Below are positions 44,357 through 55,802 of a stretch of 64,000 bases of DNA, piece after piece. Each line of letters begins with the position of its first letter. Position 1 is the stretch's first letter. The position numbers and the translations under genes are program-made. The notes under the pieces were generated by a model, which had not been told where the DNA came from, did no database searches, and was given only the letters and a program-made list of their open reading frames with translations. Source of the DNA: Capniomyces stellatus (taxonomy: Eukaryota; Kickxellomycota; Harpellomycetes; Harpellales; Legeriomycetaceae); contig LUVW01000010.1 of the NCBI GenBank assembly GCA_001661515.1, positions 599,925 to 663,924 of the forward strand. The letters run 5' to 3'.

Positions 44357-45107
44357 TGTGTTTTTTTTTCCCACCTTTTTTTTTGGATGTCTGCGTTTTA
44401 GCCTATTGCTTTTTATGAAAAAAAAAACAATTGCTGTGTGGAAAAGGTAGGAATAAATTTAAACAAAGAACAATTGTTTGAATTGGTATTTAGTCTTGCC
44501 AAAAGGAATACTCAGTGCAACTCAATCGCTGTTGCTATCGTTTGCTGTCTCCTGTGTTTGCTGTATTTCTACAACTTCTATTGCCAAAGAGAGTCTACAA
44601 TGTCTATCGCCAAAGAAAAAACTGTTATACTAAATTGGTATCACTATCCAAGAATTGGCAACATAAAATATTGATAAACAACACAACTAACTTTCTAATT
44701 CGACACAGACTTTCTACTTTTCATCAATATTTATGAAAACAAGTGTAAATAATAAAATAGACTGTTTCCAAAGCCTATGTCCTACCTTCTCTACTGTATT
44801 TAATCCTGGCTTTGTTGGCTTTAGCTTCAGGTTTTTTTCTTCTTCTAAATTTAGTTGTTTTTGTCTTTTTTAAGGGTATTCTTTATTTCTTTCCTGATAT
44901 TTAGTTGAAATTAAAGTTGTAGCTCAAAGAGGGTTTTGGTTGAAGAGCAGTCTTTTTATTTATTGTACTCATTTTCGCCCTATTAAGCTAGGCACAGTTT
45001 CGCGACATGACATCCAAACTTTTGTATGCCGCTGGAATGCTTAGTGTCGACTATTTGATACCCTAATTTTGCTTAATAAAGCTTTATTTTTTTAAAAAAG
45101 AACTAGG

Positions 45108-45305
45108 ATGCTATTTATAAAACTCAATTTCAGCAAATCAAAAGACAGAACCATTACAAGAAAAAAAAATGGTTTCAGAAAGTGCTGGGATGAACCAAAA
45201 AAAAAACATAAACTTGACAGATGTAAAAGTCACATTACCATTTTCTGTTTACCTGACGAAATAATGCTGCAAATATACCAGTATATTGTTACCAATAAAC
45301 TGTAA
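45108..45305 (+). pseudogene. truncated F-box-like ORF
   Basis: ATG at 45108, 65 residues. A basic N-terminal half ends in FCLPDEIMLQIYQYIVTNKL followed by a stop. LPDEIMLQIYQYI fits the first helix pair of an F-box (LPxEIxxxIxxYL), but the motif should continue for another 25 residues. Either a degraded F-box gene, a chance match, or a first exon whose donor I cannot find. Confidence 0.25.
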
Positions 45306-45583
45306 TAATACATAGTTTGGTTGTTAGAAGCAAGTTAGGAAATAAGGCCTCTGGTTAGAAAAGCAAAACAAAATAAAACAAAAAAGTTGGTTCCACAAGG
45401 CTAATATCGACTAAAATCAACAAAATCAATACCTATAACTATTAACTATTTCAACCTCGTTTACTATTACTATTACTATTTCTATTTATAATTCTACTTT
45501 TATTTCTTTTAATAATAAAAGGTAATCTAAAACAACAAATCAATGGTATTAAATGTGATAAATATATATGTGTAAGGGTGAGT

Positions 45584-45613
<30 letters not shown>
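45584..45613. repeat. poly-G homopolymer, 30 nt
   Basis: An uninterrupted run of 30 Gs on the plus strand, 25 nt beyond the stop codon of the minus-strand PPR gene; in its transcript it would read as poly-C in the 3' UTR. Confidence 0.98.
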
Positions 45614-45614
<1 letters not shown>

Positions 45615-45638
45615 GAAAAAATATATGAAAAGTTGATG

Positions 45639-48600
45639 TTAATACTTTTCAAATACATCTGGGAACTTGTTTCGAGATTCGGCTCGTTTCTTTGTGCCAA
45701 CTTCAAAATCTTTACTGGTTCCCCACTTTCGGTTGAGGTGTTTTTTGGCTTTGTTCTCAAAGACAGACTGCTTGGTTGGTCTGCAAATAGCCAACACCTT
45801 TGCTCTTGCTCGTTCATCCTCAAGCTGAGTAGCCCTGCCTAAAACAGTGGCAAAATGGCTGATTTTGGGTTGGTACTCATGATCCACAATTCCAGACTTG
45901 AGGTCGGATAGAAGTTTGATCGATGTGCGTAGATGGTCGTTTCTATAATCCAATATATATATATATATTAGTAACAATGATGGATTTATCAGCACAATGA
46001 GTTGGGTTCTTGTAGGTTAAATAAGCATTAATGTAACTGCGCCACTCTCCCCTCCCCTAAAAACTAGGGCAAGATGCATTTTTACTCTTTAAGAATGTAG
46101 ATGGCAAAGAAAAAAGATGAAGAGAAAAAAAAAAGGGGTGGGGAAACTTACTTGGCCAAAAGATTGATCATTGCGTGGTAAATCTTGTACTCTTGGGATT
46201 TTCCGCAACCAATTTTATTGCGAGCAGCCTCTCTATCGTTATAAGAAACAGAAAATGCGCCACCAGCCAAGTTTTCAGGCATATTGAACCACTCTTCAAT
46301 GTCAATGGTGACCTGGACCTCTTTGGAGTTTGTTTTTCCAACGTAGGTATTCTCAGCTGCAGGATTCTCGGGGGATCCGGGAGACTCATTTCTTGGGTGG
46401 GAGGGTTTTTGCAAGTAGCTTTCAACGCGCGACCTCCACTTTTTGTACTGGGACCAAACAACCCAAGCCTTGGGAGTGTCTCGCTGCTTGTCACACAAGT
46501 TCAAGGCAATTTCGACAGTCCAACCGTCTCTTTTGCACCCATGCTTGTTAAACTCGGTGCAGTAAAACCTCCAAGCCTTGCCAAACTCGCCATTGTTGAC
46601 CAGCACAGAAAAGAAAGCATTTAAAATCCGACTGGTTACTTTGTGTTTGGCATTTGTCTTTGGATCGTTGGGGATCAATCCTTGGTTAACCATGTCGATG
46701 TAGTAGTGGTAGAGCCTATGAGCTTCGGATAGCGTGGACTTGTAGTTGTAAGGAGTGGCAATGTTGAATATAGGATTGAGTTCGCTGCCGCTTTGGCTGC
46801 ACTTGACCGACTTTTCAACTCTCTGGATCATCTCATTTGACAAGGCTGCCAATTCGTTGTCCAGAGTAGGAAGTTTGGGAACCAAATTGTCGTGTGTGGA
46901 TGCACTAACGCTCGTGTCGCTTTGACTAAGGCTCTTTGCGCCATCCACAATGCTTGGTTCTGCACCAGCGCTGTCACAGCCAGGGTCTTCGCCCTCAAAC
47001 GTGATTTGCACTGGGCCGCGGGACTGTAGGTACTCTGCAGCCTCCTTTCTGGACCTGATCTGCACAGGCTTGATGTGAGAGGCGTAGACCCAAAACAAGT
47101 TCGTGAAGCTCGATTCGTCCAGCCTAAGCATCTGGCTGTCGCCCGAGTCCATCAGCTTGCTAAACACCAGTCTTGCCATTTCTATGTTCTTGTTCTTTGC
47201 ACACGCATACAGAAACGTGTTGTAAGTATAGAAGTCTGGCTTGAACCCTGCCTGCTCCATCTTGCCCAGCAACACAAACGCCTCGTTCAGGTACCCAGCT
47301 CGGTGAGCGCATGCGTTGATCAGCGAGTTGAACGTCACATCTGTAACCTCCTGCTTGTTCATAATCATTTCGTCCAGCAGCACCAGCGCTTTTTCCACCT
47401 GGTCCTGCAGCGTGCATGCATTTATCATAATCGTCATTGCCTTCACGCTTGGCTTTTCTATCTCAAATCTCATGTGCTCAAATGTGCCCCAAGCTCTATT
47501 ATAGTCTCCAACTTCCAAACACCCCAACAGTAGCTGGTTGTACACCGACTCGTCCGGCATTACCTTGCGCGACTTCATTAGCTCATACACTCTGTACGCA
47601 TCGTCCAGTCTTGAGTTTCTCAAGTACGCCTTTATCATCCCTGAATAAGAGTACATTGAAAAACACAACTCCCCTATTCACCAATCCGAACCCATAGCAT
47701 TAGTATCATCTACCACAAAATCCAACACCAAATAAATATACCTATCTGCCCACTTACTGCTCTCGTACATCTTGAACACACTCACTGCTCCCTCCAGGTC
47801 CCCATGCTTGGCGTATGCCAACAGCAAGTGGTCAAGTGTTCTTGCACTTGGCGCAACTCCCATTTGAATCATCAGATCAAACGCCTCCTGTGCTTCCTTG
47901 ACTCGCCCCACAAACGCATTTCTAAGTATAACGTGGTTGAATTTCGACTCTGATACTTTATCCGTGATCTGGGTTTCAATTTCGTCAAATCTCTCCATCA
48001 CCGAATCGCTCCTTTCCGTAATCTCGTACTTTTCGCCTCTAGTATCAACATATCTCGAACTATTCAAATCCAGTTCATTAAACATGAAGCTCTTGCCGCT
48101 GTCCTTTAAATCAGCGTTTCTGTTTGCGTCACTGCCGTACTTTTCTGCTGGTTTTTTTTTCTGACTTTCGCTTTTCTCAAACTTTGTGTACTGTTGACCT
48201 TCGTTTTTGCTACTTGGCTTCAAACTCATTTTGTTCTCACCTGCATTAGCATCGTTGATTTTGTTTGCAGGTCTTTCTATCGATTTGCTATTCTTTTCTC
48301 TTCTCTCCGCTTTGTAGTTGGTGTGGTCGTGCTTGTGTCTTGGCTCTTGCTCCCTCCAGCCTTGGAATTTAGCCATCAACTCCTCTATCTTTGCATCAGT
48401 TACCTCCAACTCGCTAATTAGTGTACTATCGCTAAACTCCTCCTCAAACCTTTCGATATTCGACTTGAACCTGTGCTGCATAGCATTGTGGCTACTTGTG
48501 ATATTCGACTGCTTACTGCTTCCAATAGACAAATTTAATCTGTTTTCCTGCCGGGATTCTACGATTCTACTGAAACTGTTAGCTCCAGCTCGATTCAACG

Positions 48601-48793
48601 TGCTATAGAAATTTGATCGATTTCCATTCTTCACTCCGTATTCGTTTATTTTATGTCCTAGATTTATCAGATATTGGTGTGGCTTTTTTGAAACCGGCAT
48701 CCTTGTAGCGCATACCGAAATACTCGGCAGCACTAGTCTGCTGGCTAAACCATTTGTTCTTTTAATTGCTTGTGCTGCATTGTAAAGCTGCAT
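45639..48793 (-). CDS. mitochondrial pentatricopeptide-repeat (PPR) protein
   Basis: Three exons on the minus strand: 48793-47758, 47673-46152, 45942-45639; 953 residues. The basic N-terminus (MQLYNAAQAIKRTNGLASRL) suggests mitochondrial import. Residues about 100-290 are charged and disordered. Tandem 35-residue PPR units follow (TLDHLLLAYAKHGDLEGAV; SYSGMIKAYLRNSRLDDAYR; VYNQLLLGCLEVGDYNRAW; VTFNSLINACAH; TYNTFLYACAKNKNIEMARL). The first intron, donor GTAAGT at 47757, acceptor TAG ending at 47674, keeps an exact 35-residue register between consecutive repeats, which fixes the junction. The C-terminal exon is basic. PPR proteins bind organellar RNA for processing, stability or translation. 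The architecture recalls PTCD1-like proteins, but I cannot assign a transcript target. Confidence 0.88.
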
Positions 48794-49370
48794 TTTCAAA
48801 TTTTATTAGAAATCGCTTTATACTTGTATCGTTCAAGCTGTCAACAATTTCGGCAAACTAAACTTGTGGATATCGTAGAATGTAAAATATAAACTTAATA
48901 TTAATAGTTTTTTTCAAATAAAAAAAAAGTTTTTGATTCGAGTAATATTAATTATAAAACCCTCTAGAATTTACAATCATATTTTGCCTAGAATCAAACT
49001 TTTTTATTTTTTCTCAACTCGTTTTATTTTTCGAGCTAGTATTATTTTTTATTTGTCGAAAAGTGGAATGATCAGGAATAAATGCAGAAATTCAACTAAA
49101 CTAGCCCAGCAAAATCATCTTTGAAAACCAAGAAATCATTGAAAAAATTCTGTCAATTCCATCCATTTGCTTTCGTCTAATTGGCCAAATTAACATCCCG
49201 TTAGTCAAAAGCCGTTAACCAAAAAAAAACAATAAAAAAAATATTTTTCAGTTAAACGTGATTAAAAAAAATATCAATCCAAGAAATAAAAAAAGAGTTT
49301 CCAGCTGGTTTTTTTTTTCAAAAGCAAATATTTTACATCAACATTTTTGGAAAAGCAAAATTTTCAAGAA
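48794..49370. other. intergenic spacer
   Basis: 577 bp between the PPR gene start (-) and tRNA-Lys (+). Very AT-rich; no gene or repeat recognised. Confidence 0.5.
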
Positions 49371-49443
49371 GCCCGGCTAGCTCAATCGGTAGAGCGTAAG
49401 ACTCTTAATCTTAAGGTTGCGGGTTCGACCCCCGCGTTGGGCT
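49371..49443 (+). tRNA. tRNA-Lys (anticodon CTT)
   Basis: 73 nt, no intron. Acceptor stem GCCCGGC pairs with GTTGGGC (two G-T). A box TAGCTCAATCGG, anticodon loop GACTCTTAATC with CTT at 49403-49405, and B box GGGTTCGACCC are intact. Confidence 0.98.
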
Positions 49444-49448
49444 TATAC

Positions 49449-49455
49449 TTTTTTT
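49449..49455 (+). terminator. oligo-T terminator of tRNA-Lys
   Basis: Seven Ts starting six nt after the tRNA-Lys 3' end, the expected polymerase III stop. Confidence 0.85.
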
Positions 49456-49783
49456 ATATTTGTTATATTAATATAAACGAATGTGCACCACACCACATTT
49501 TATTTTTATCGATTAGGATAAATATTGGGTATTAAGAAGTTTTCAAGAATCTTCACGCCAAAAATATCTGTGTATGTCCATGTGGTATGATAAACCAATT
49601 TAGCTGCTAATTACAGTTTTAAAGTGGAGGGCGGCTTACTTGTTGCTTTGTTTGACTGAATGGGTTGCTCAACCGTGTGATACCCATTTCCCTTCTCGAT
49701 TTAAATTGGGTTAAACTTCAGCTAGCTTAACAATAGTGTTTGATATGGCATTATAGACAAGCAAAAGTCAAAAAAAATTATGA
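49456..49783. other. spacer between tRNA genes
   Basis: About 330 bp between tRNA-Lys and tRNA-Ala. AT-rich; no feature recognised. Confidence 0.5.
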
Positions 49784-49856
49784 GGGGATCTAGCTCAAAT
49801 GGCAGAGCGCTCGCTTAGCATGCGAGAGGTACAGGGATCGATACCCTGGTTCTCCA
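49784..49856 (+). tRNA. tRNA-Ala (anticodon AGC)
   Basis: 73 nt, no intron. A box TAGCTCAAATGG, anticodon arm CTCGCTTAGCATGCGAG with AGC at 49817-49819, T-arm CAGGGATCGATACCCTG. The acceptor stem GGGGATC against GTTCTCC has a T-T mismatch at the sixth pair and a G-T at the third. The G3-T70 wobble is the identity element read by alanyl-tRNA synthetase. Confidence 0.96.
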
Positions 49857-49857
49857 C

Positions 49858-49865
49858 TTTTTTTT
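49858..49865 (+). terminator. oligo-T terminator of tRNA-Ala
   Basis: Eight Ts beginning two nt after the tRNA-Ala 3' end. Confidence 0.85.
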
Positions 49866-50298
49866 ATATATTTTTTTTTTTTGCTATTCAAACCAAATAT
49901 GAAAAATTGGTTGGGATGGTTTAAATAAAGCCAAATCTTATCTAATAAAGTAACTTTGTGTTAGCTGTGATTCCGATAATATTTTTTTTTTTAAAAAAAA
50001 AAGTAAATAATACATTGACTAAAAAGCCAGTTTAAACGAAATAAAAACTGATTGAATAACCATAGTGGGTTTTAAAAAATTGTTTTGCGTTGATATATAG
50101 ATTGATAGTATATAACAATTCGAAGTTTACTGCTAAATCGTTAGAGAAAAAAAAAAGACGGAGTATAATTAAAGACACGATTCAGGAAGCGAAAGAGGGA
50201 CAAGGAATTCAAGAATCAAAAGAAAAGAACGCAATTACACAATTAACTTTTGGAAGCAAGGATTCAGAAATATAAAATAGGTAATAGATAAAATCGGG
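49866..50298. other. spacer upstream of the bS21m gene
   Basis: AT-rich. A frame at 50090-50275 has no ATG at its start and a Lys/Glu-rich product; it is more likely 5' leader of the bS21m gene than a gene. Confidence 0.45.
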
Positions 50299-51125
50299 AT
50301 GTTTGCAGTTCGATCAAGCTACAAGAATCTGTTTGCAGGTGCAATTTACAAGGCAAATGCAGCGATCCACACGAGTGCAATAGTAGGATCAGATTTCAAA
50401 AACAAGAGCGGTGAGAATAAGCCAAGCGGGCTGTTTGATCAAGGAGGGCTGGCAACCTCGCCAATGGATTCACTGTTGTCGGGAGGTAGAACGGCAAAGG
50501 CAGGGAGTAAAGCAAAAGAGAGCGATTCTTATAATTCAGTGATGAAGAGCCTAAATCAATACGTAAGAAAGCCAAACTCAGATCCAAGCATGGATTCGTC
50601 TTTAAATTTGACAAGAAACTTTGCAGGAAATGGCACGGACAGGATAAGCTCGTCGAATTTGTTTTCAGGAACCTTTGATAAGGAGAAAAACAATAAATTT
50701 GCGTTTTCACCAAGCAGCAGAATGCAAATAGATCTTGGACAGATTAATGGCAGATCGATTCCAGTTAACAATGGAAATCCAAGCCAGGCGTACAGAAAGC
50801 TGCAAAGAGTTCTGAGTGATAATGGGATCAGAAGACTGTTGTTCTTGAAAAGGAGATACGAAAAGCCATTTGTCAAACGCCAAAGACTTGCCAAAATGGC
50901 AAATGCTTACCGCGTAAAGAAACATGTTCGTGAGAAGGTCAATTTGGTTTTACGAATGAAAGGATGGTAAGTGCGAATATATTTTACAAACCTGTACATT
51001 TATAATTTAAAAAAGTCAGAATTGTGTGTGTGTCTTTCTTATTCTCTCCTTCAATTTTTTCTTTCTGTTTTCCTATCTGTTCACTAATAACGGCTTTTTG
51101 TATGTTTGTTTATAGGGGCTTCTGA
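50299..51125 (+). CDS. MRP21: mitochondrial ribosomal protein bS21m (Mrp21-like)
   Basis: Main exon 50299-50966, probable terminal mini-exon 51116-51125; 225 residues if spliced (ending KGWGF), 223 if the intron is retained (stop at 50968-50970, ending KGW). The N-terminal ~150 residues form a presequence and a Ser/Asn/Lys-rich extension. The C-terminal block is the bS21 family: AYRKLQRVLSDNGIRRLLFL, KRRYEKPFVKRQRLAKM, VREKVNLVLRMKGW. bS21m is a small-subunit mitoribosome protein near the mRNA exit site. The putative intron has donor GTAAGT (50967), a branch-like CTAATAAC and acceptor TATAG (51111-51115), and it keeps frame, so I favour splicing, though the two end forms differ by only two residues. 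Confidence 0.88.
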
Positions 51126-51616
51126 TTAAACCTACCATCTGATTGTATCTTGGAGCGGTAGGGAGGGTGGGGAGTTAAAGCTTGGTATACATCAACCTGG
51201 TTCATTACGTTTCAAAGAGTTTGTCTGTTATTGAATAATATTTTTTTTCTCCCTTCCTTATTGCTCTTTTGCTTTTCTATAGAATAGCGTAATTTCAGCT
51301 TATTACAATACATTTTTATTTTCTATTATTATCGAGTTACACTGGCTTTAATGTTGGAATTAGGGAAAGTGGGGGGAGGGGAGGGGGGGGAGTTGATTAA
51401 AGAAAAAAGATAATACGTATAAAAGTAAATGGCGATAGGTATACTAGCTATAACTGGGTATTGTTTCCTTGTTTACTGTAACTACTAGCATTACTGCTAC
51501 AGATATTATTGGTAATACGATTATTAAATTAAAAAAGACGTCTAATGGATTCTTACAAAGATAAATGAAGATGAAAAAAAAGGAGAAAAGAAAAGAGAGG
51601 AATGGATAAAGGGATA
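51126..51616. other. convergent spacer with G-rich tracts
   Basis: 3' flanks of bS21m (+) and CAS1 (-). It includes a G-rich block with runs of six, four and eight Gs (51371-51390). No gene seen. Confidence 0.6.
51371..51390 (+). other. G-rich block (G6-A-G4-A-G8 pattern)
   Basis: Runs of Gs separated by single As, preceded by a GGG at 51363-51365. It could form a G-quadruplex on the plus strand; this is a prediction from run spacing only. Confidence 0.6.
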
Positions 51617-54600
51617 TTAGTAAATATAGTTTATAACAGCCAGGACAAGCAAACAAGTAGAGATTCGATATAGTAGGGATCTGTTGTCGGTAAACAAGGA
51701 CTCGTTTGGAGGGGCTGGGGATGAGAGTGAATGGGTTGTGTGTGGTTGGATATCGACTAAATCATTGCTGAATGACAAGTTGAGTTTGGACTTGGGTTTA
51801 GACTTAATATTGGAACTGGAGTTGGAGTTGGAATTGGAATTGGAGCTGATGTTGGGGTTAAAGTTTAAACTTGTGTTTATGACGGGATTGGTAGAGAAAT
51901 AGGGGCTGGAGTTGAAGCCTAGAATGGGCTGGGCGTTTTGGCTGGTATGGGAGCTGTTGAACGGGTAGAGAGTGCTGGTTGGTAGGGGGTGGCTTCTGGG
52001 GGTGGTGGCGGAAAGGGATTTGTGGGTGGTAGGGTAGCCGCAGATGAGCAGAGAGAAGATGTTTGAAGACCTGGAGAGGTACTTGCAAGAAACAAAGTAA
52101 ACAATAGACACGTAGAATAGGTTTAGGCCAGAGATGAACCAGGCAATAAAGCTGGAGACAAAGGAGTCGTATGATTTAAAGTAGGCCAAGTAGACCAAAA
52201 CAGCGGAGTTTCCGGAGGACACAAGCATGTGGTACTGGCAAGTAATCATTTCTAGCCAAAACTGGCCGAGATAGACAAAGAAGACGGAATGTTTTTGGGA
52301 AAGTTGGGCAGAAATGTTTCGAAGAACCAGGTATGAGGATATAGGAAGTATAGAGAATATGGGAATTAGAGGTTTGAGGGACGGATGAGATGCGCAGTAG
52401 TAGAGAGTAAAGTAAAAGTAGACCAGTAAGACGGCGATAGAAGACGCGATAAGAAGGAACCAGCGAGGCTTTGAGAGAGTGATTGAATTTGACTTTTTGG
52501 ATTTGAGAAAGGCCAGCTGCACGGCAACAGCAACGCCAAAGAAGCCAGCAATGTAATCGAGCCCAAAAATGAGTCTCCAGTAATCAGCGCTCCACCTGGT
52601 GTTGAACGCCACGCGCATAAAGAAAAACACAGACTCCCAAACACCAGGCACAAAGTTTGCTACAGTGGTAACGAGAACAGCTACACTAACCTTGAGTCCA
52701 ACAAACCTCAGAAACTTGTTCTTGTCCCTCTTGAAGCGCATGACCAAGTACGAAGCCACCACCATTGCCGAGTTGAGCATTGGGAACTTGTAGTTTATGT
52801 AGCTCGTGTTGGTCAAATACGCCATTACAAAGGAAACAAGATTTGTCCGCACCAGCAACAACAACAGCTTCTGGTAGCCGTAATCATTGCTTGTGTACAG
52901 GTCACTTGCCACACTAAATCCCGTCAAAAACATAAAACTTCCCGTTAAACTCGCAGCCAGGTAGTGCACCGAGTCACCCGTGCTGAACCCCATGTAGTTA
53001 TCCAGCACCAAAAAGGCTATCATCCACCCCCTCCACTCGTAAATCTGTTCTTCGCTCAAAACTAAATTCACATCTATTTCCTTCCCCAATTCCCCGCCAG
53101 AAACCCCAGCCTCCTGCGCAGTCTTCTGCTGCTGCTGCCTGGTACTCCCCAATTCGCCCATAAACTGATCTTTGCCTTTGTCCTGCACCGTCAAAAATCC
53201 TAAAACACTAAACACCACCGCTATAATCACATACCACTCTGGCAAATACTGCTTGTACGCCTTATCAAAAAGTGGCGTTTTGTCGTTCGCCAAACACACC
53301 AGCATTATTATCCCCACCACGTACACTCGAACCAGCATCGATGTTGGCGCAACCGTCTTTATAAACTTTAGCACCTTTGACCGCCCACTAATTATCACAC
53401 TCCCTATACACCAAACACAATCTCAATTTAAAGCATCTCACAAAAAATAAAGAATAAAAAGTAACAAAAACTTTTATCCAACTCCTTGCTTATTCTGAAC
53501 CAATCACAACAAACAAACAAACGAGTAAACAAAAAAGTATAGTAAAATAAAATCATCTAGCTTGCTCTCTTTTTTCTTTTTCATTTTCTTTTTGCTACTT
53601 TTCTTTCTATGTTGCTACTTTTATAATGAGTTGATCAATGCTTACCTGACTTTTCAATCAAAATAGCAAGCGGAACTCCCGCTAGCACAGTAACAAACAC
53701 CAGCCAAACCAACGGCCTTGGCGATGGATGGCCAACGCAACAGGTGTGTCCTACTGGCGACTTCCCCTTTACCAGCTTTGCATTGCAGACCCTGTTGTGC
53801 AGAATATCCAACATGTACAGTACCAACTGGTCATCGTATACCATCCCGTCCATGGTGTGTTCAGGCCGTCCTTTAGCCATCTCAACCCACCCAAACGGCA
53901 CACTAACGTGTTTGGATATTTTGTTGAGGTACAGATTCATCCACTCAATCGCTGCGTTTTGCAGGCTCTCGTATGCCTTCCCTGTTAGTCTCTCTGCAAC
54001 CACTGGAATAACTGGAGACACAAATATTTCGTCCTTATACCTTCTGCCTACTTTGCCAATCGAATCCATCCTCTCTACCCACTGCAGAACCCCTCCGCTT
54101 GTCTGCTTGTTCTCCAAATAAGCATACCCACTCCCCATCATAACAAAAAGCGGCCTCTTTGTATACAAATCTCCATCTCCATCCCTCCACTCCCCCTCCT
54201 CCCTAATCTCCTCCTCTTGCCCGTACCTTGACAGCACCATATCTGTGTTTGTCCCATTCAAGTATGCATCGTAATAGTATACCCCTCCAAACGACACCCC
54301 TGCTTCATCTCTATAATCAAACGTCGTCTTTACCACAATCCCCTCTTCATCCTCAGTCTTCTTATCCTCCACCTTCGCCCTTATAAACTTTGCAAACGAT
54401 AGGAACTTTTGCCTAATCCCCTCATCCCCAATAAATACCACCAAATTGTCCTTATAGCACTCTATTAGCTCTTCCGAACTATACCTCTTCATCGTACATC
54501 CATTTGGCTGCCACACTGGCTCATCAGCTCTTTCATTTATCCACCATCCTTGCTCCAACAAATTTGTACATCTATCATGTTCGCCTTGCTCTATTTAATT

Positions 54601-54857
54601 CATATTTCATACTTTTATACTTTTATACTTTTACTTTTCAACTGTTTTTTTTTAATACTAGTAACTAAATTCCCTCCTGTCCATATTTCCAAATCCTGTA
54701 CTTGTGTTTGGAATATACTTGTATTTATAATTCTGCACCAATACTTACCGGCTGAGAATTTTGCCAAAGCGACCAAAAACGCCATTATCACGATAAAAAC
54801 CGCCACAAGATTAATTATCAGATCCCCTTTCAGAATTGCTCGTTTTAGCTTCAACAT
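51617..54857 (-). CDS. CAS1: CAS1-type polysaccharide O-acetyltransferase with degenerate PC-esterase triad
   Basis: Three exons on the minus strand: 54857-54749, 54590-53646, 53403-51617; 946 residues. Layout: N-terminal membrane anchor (GDLIINLVAVFIVIMAFLVA), lumenal PC-esterase-like domain (about 45-320: DRCTNLLEQGWW, WQPNGCTMKRY, VVFIGDEGIRQKF), a second membrane helix (LVWLVFVTVLAGVPLAILI), then the 10-TM Cas1p acyltransferase domain (LSEEQIYEWRGWMIAFLVL; LVRTNLVSFVMAYLTNTSYI). Related proteins acetylate capsule glucuronoxylomannan in Cryptococcus and sialic acid in animals (CASD1), in the Golgi. In this copy the expected GDS is GDE (about residue 88) and the expected D-x-x-H near the domain end is DGMV (about 280), so both Ser and His of the triad are missing while Asp remains. 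A long Ser/Asn/Pro low-complexity tail precedes a final short helix. Confidence 0.9.
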
Positions 54858-55225
54858 TTCTACTTTTACTTTTTTTATGTATGTTATCCTTTCCAAATAC
54901 AACCTCTTACTTTCCTTTCCTTTCTTTCTTTCCTAAATTCCTTTCTTTCTTTCTTTCTTCTTTTCAACACTCGACCTCTTTAAATACAAACTTTATTACT
55001 TGCTTCAAGTTAAGTCTGCAGATCCGAACTCGTGTTTCTTTTTTCCTTTTTTCTTTTTTCTTTTTCCTTTTTTTCGGATTACATTAATCTTGTCAATTCT
55101 GGTTCTGTGAATGTATCTTAACCATAACAAGTATGTTGACCCAAGTCTTTGCTTGACTATATCAATCCACTTTGTCTCGTTCGCGAATAACCTTTTTCTC
55201 GGTTTTAACCTTTTTTAACTCCGAG

Positions 55226-55269
55226 TTTTTTTTTTTTTTTTTTTTTTTTNNNTTTTTTTTTTTTTTTTT
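55226..55269. other. poly-T tract with a 3-N gap
   Basis: T runs of 24 and 17 flank Ns at 55250-55252. Confidence 0.95.
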
Positions 55270-55802
55270 ATTTTTTGCTCATAATTTCATTTGGTTAATT
55301 GTGATTGTTTGTGTTTTCCGTATCATTGATAGGGTAAATCTCATCTTTTCTTTTCTTTTTTATTCTAATCGCTCTACTTTTTACTGGTGTTAACATTAAT
55401 TTTTTATTTTTTTACATTGAAATGTCAACATTACTTTTCATTATTTTTTTTGGTTTCCCTTTACTTTTATTGTGTTGGTAAAATTACAATTGCAGTGGTT
55501 GTAAATCTGGTGTTGGTTCACGAAACACAACTGTGTTCCCCTCCAGAACATTCCTGGCTGTATCCTGGCTTTTTCTTTTTTCTCTTTTCTTTTTTCTTTT
55601 TCCGTTGTCTTTGGCATTTTAAACCAAATTTAGTTAATTAGCTTACAAGTTGACTCTATATTCGTAATATATAGCCAATAATTCTGAGTTTATTTAAACC
55701 AAACTTTTACTATTTTAGTCTCTAATTTTTTTATAAATAAAAACGTAAAAAAGCAGCGAAAACCGGTGGTGATTTTCAATACGTTGCCAACTTTTGTCTC
55801 TT

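Larger units (their letters stand above)
44357..45638. other. intergenic with poly-G tract and F-box-like fragment
   Basis: 1.28 kb between the SulP gene start (-) and the PPR gene end (-). It contains an ATG ORF at 45108-45305 resembling the start of an F-box and a 30-G run at 45584-45613. The frame at 44438-44674 has no recognisable content. Confidence 0.5.

Noticed and set aside
44438..44674. Plus-strand frame next to the SulP promoter
   Set aside because: No ATG at a plausible position with family content; Cys/Leu/Tyr-rich composition fits translated noise.
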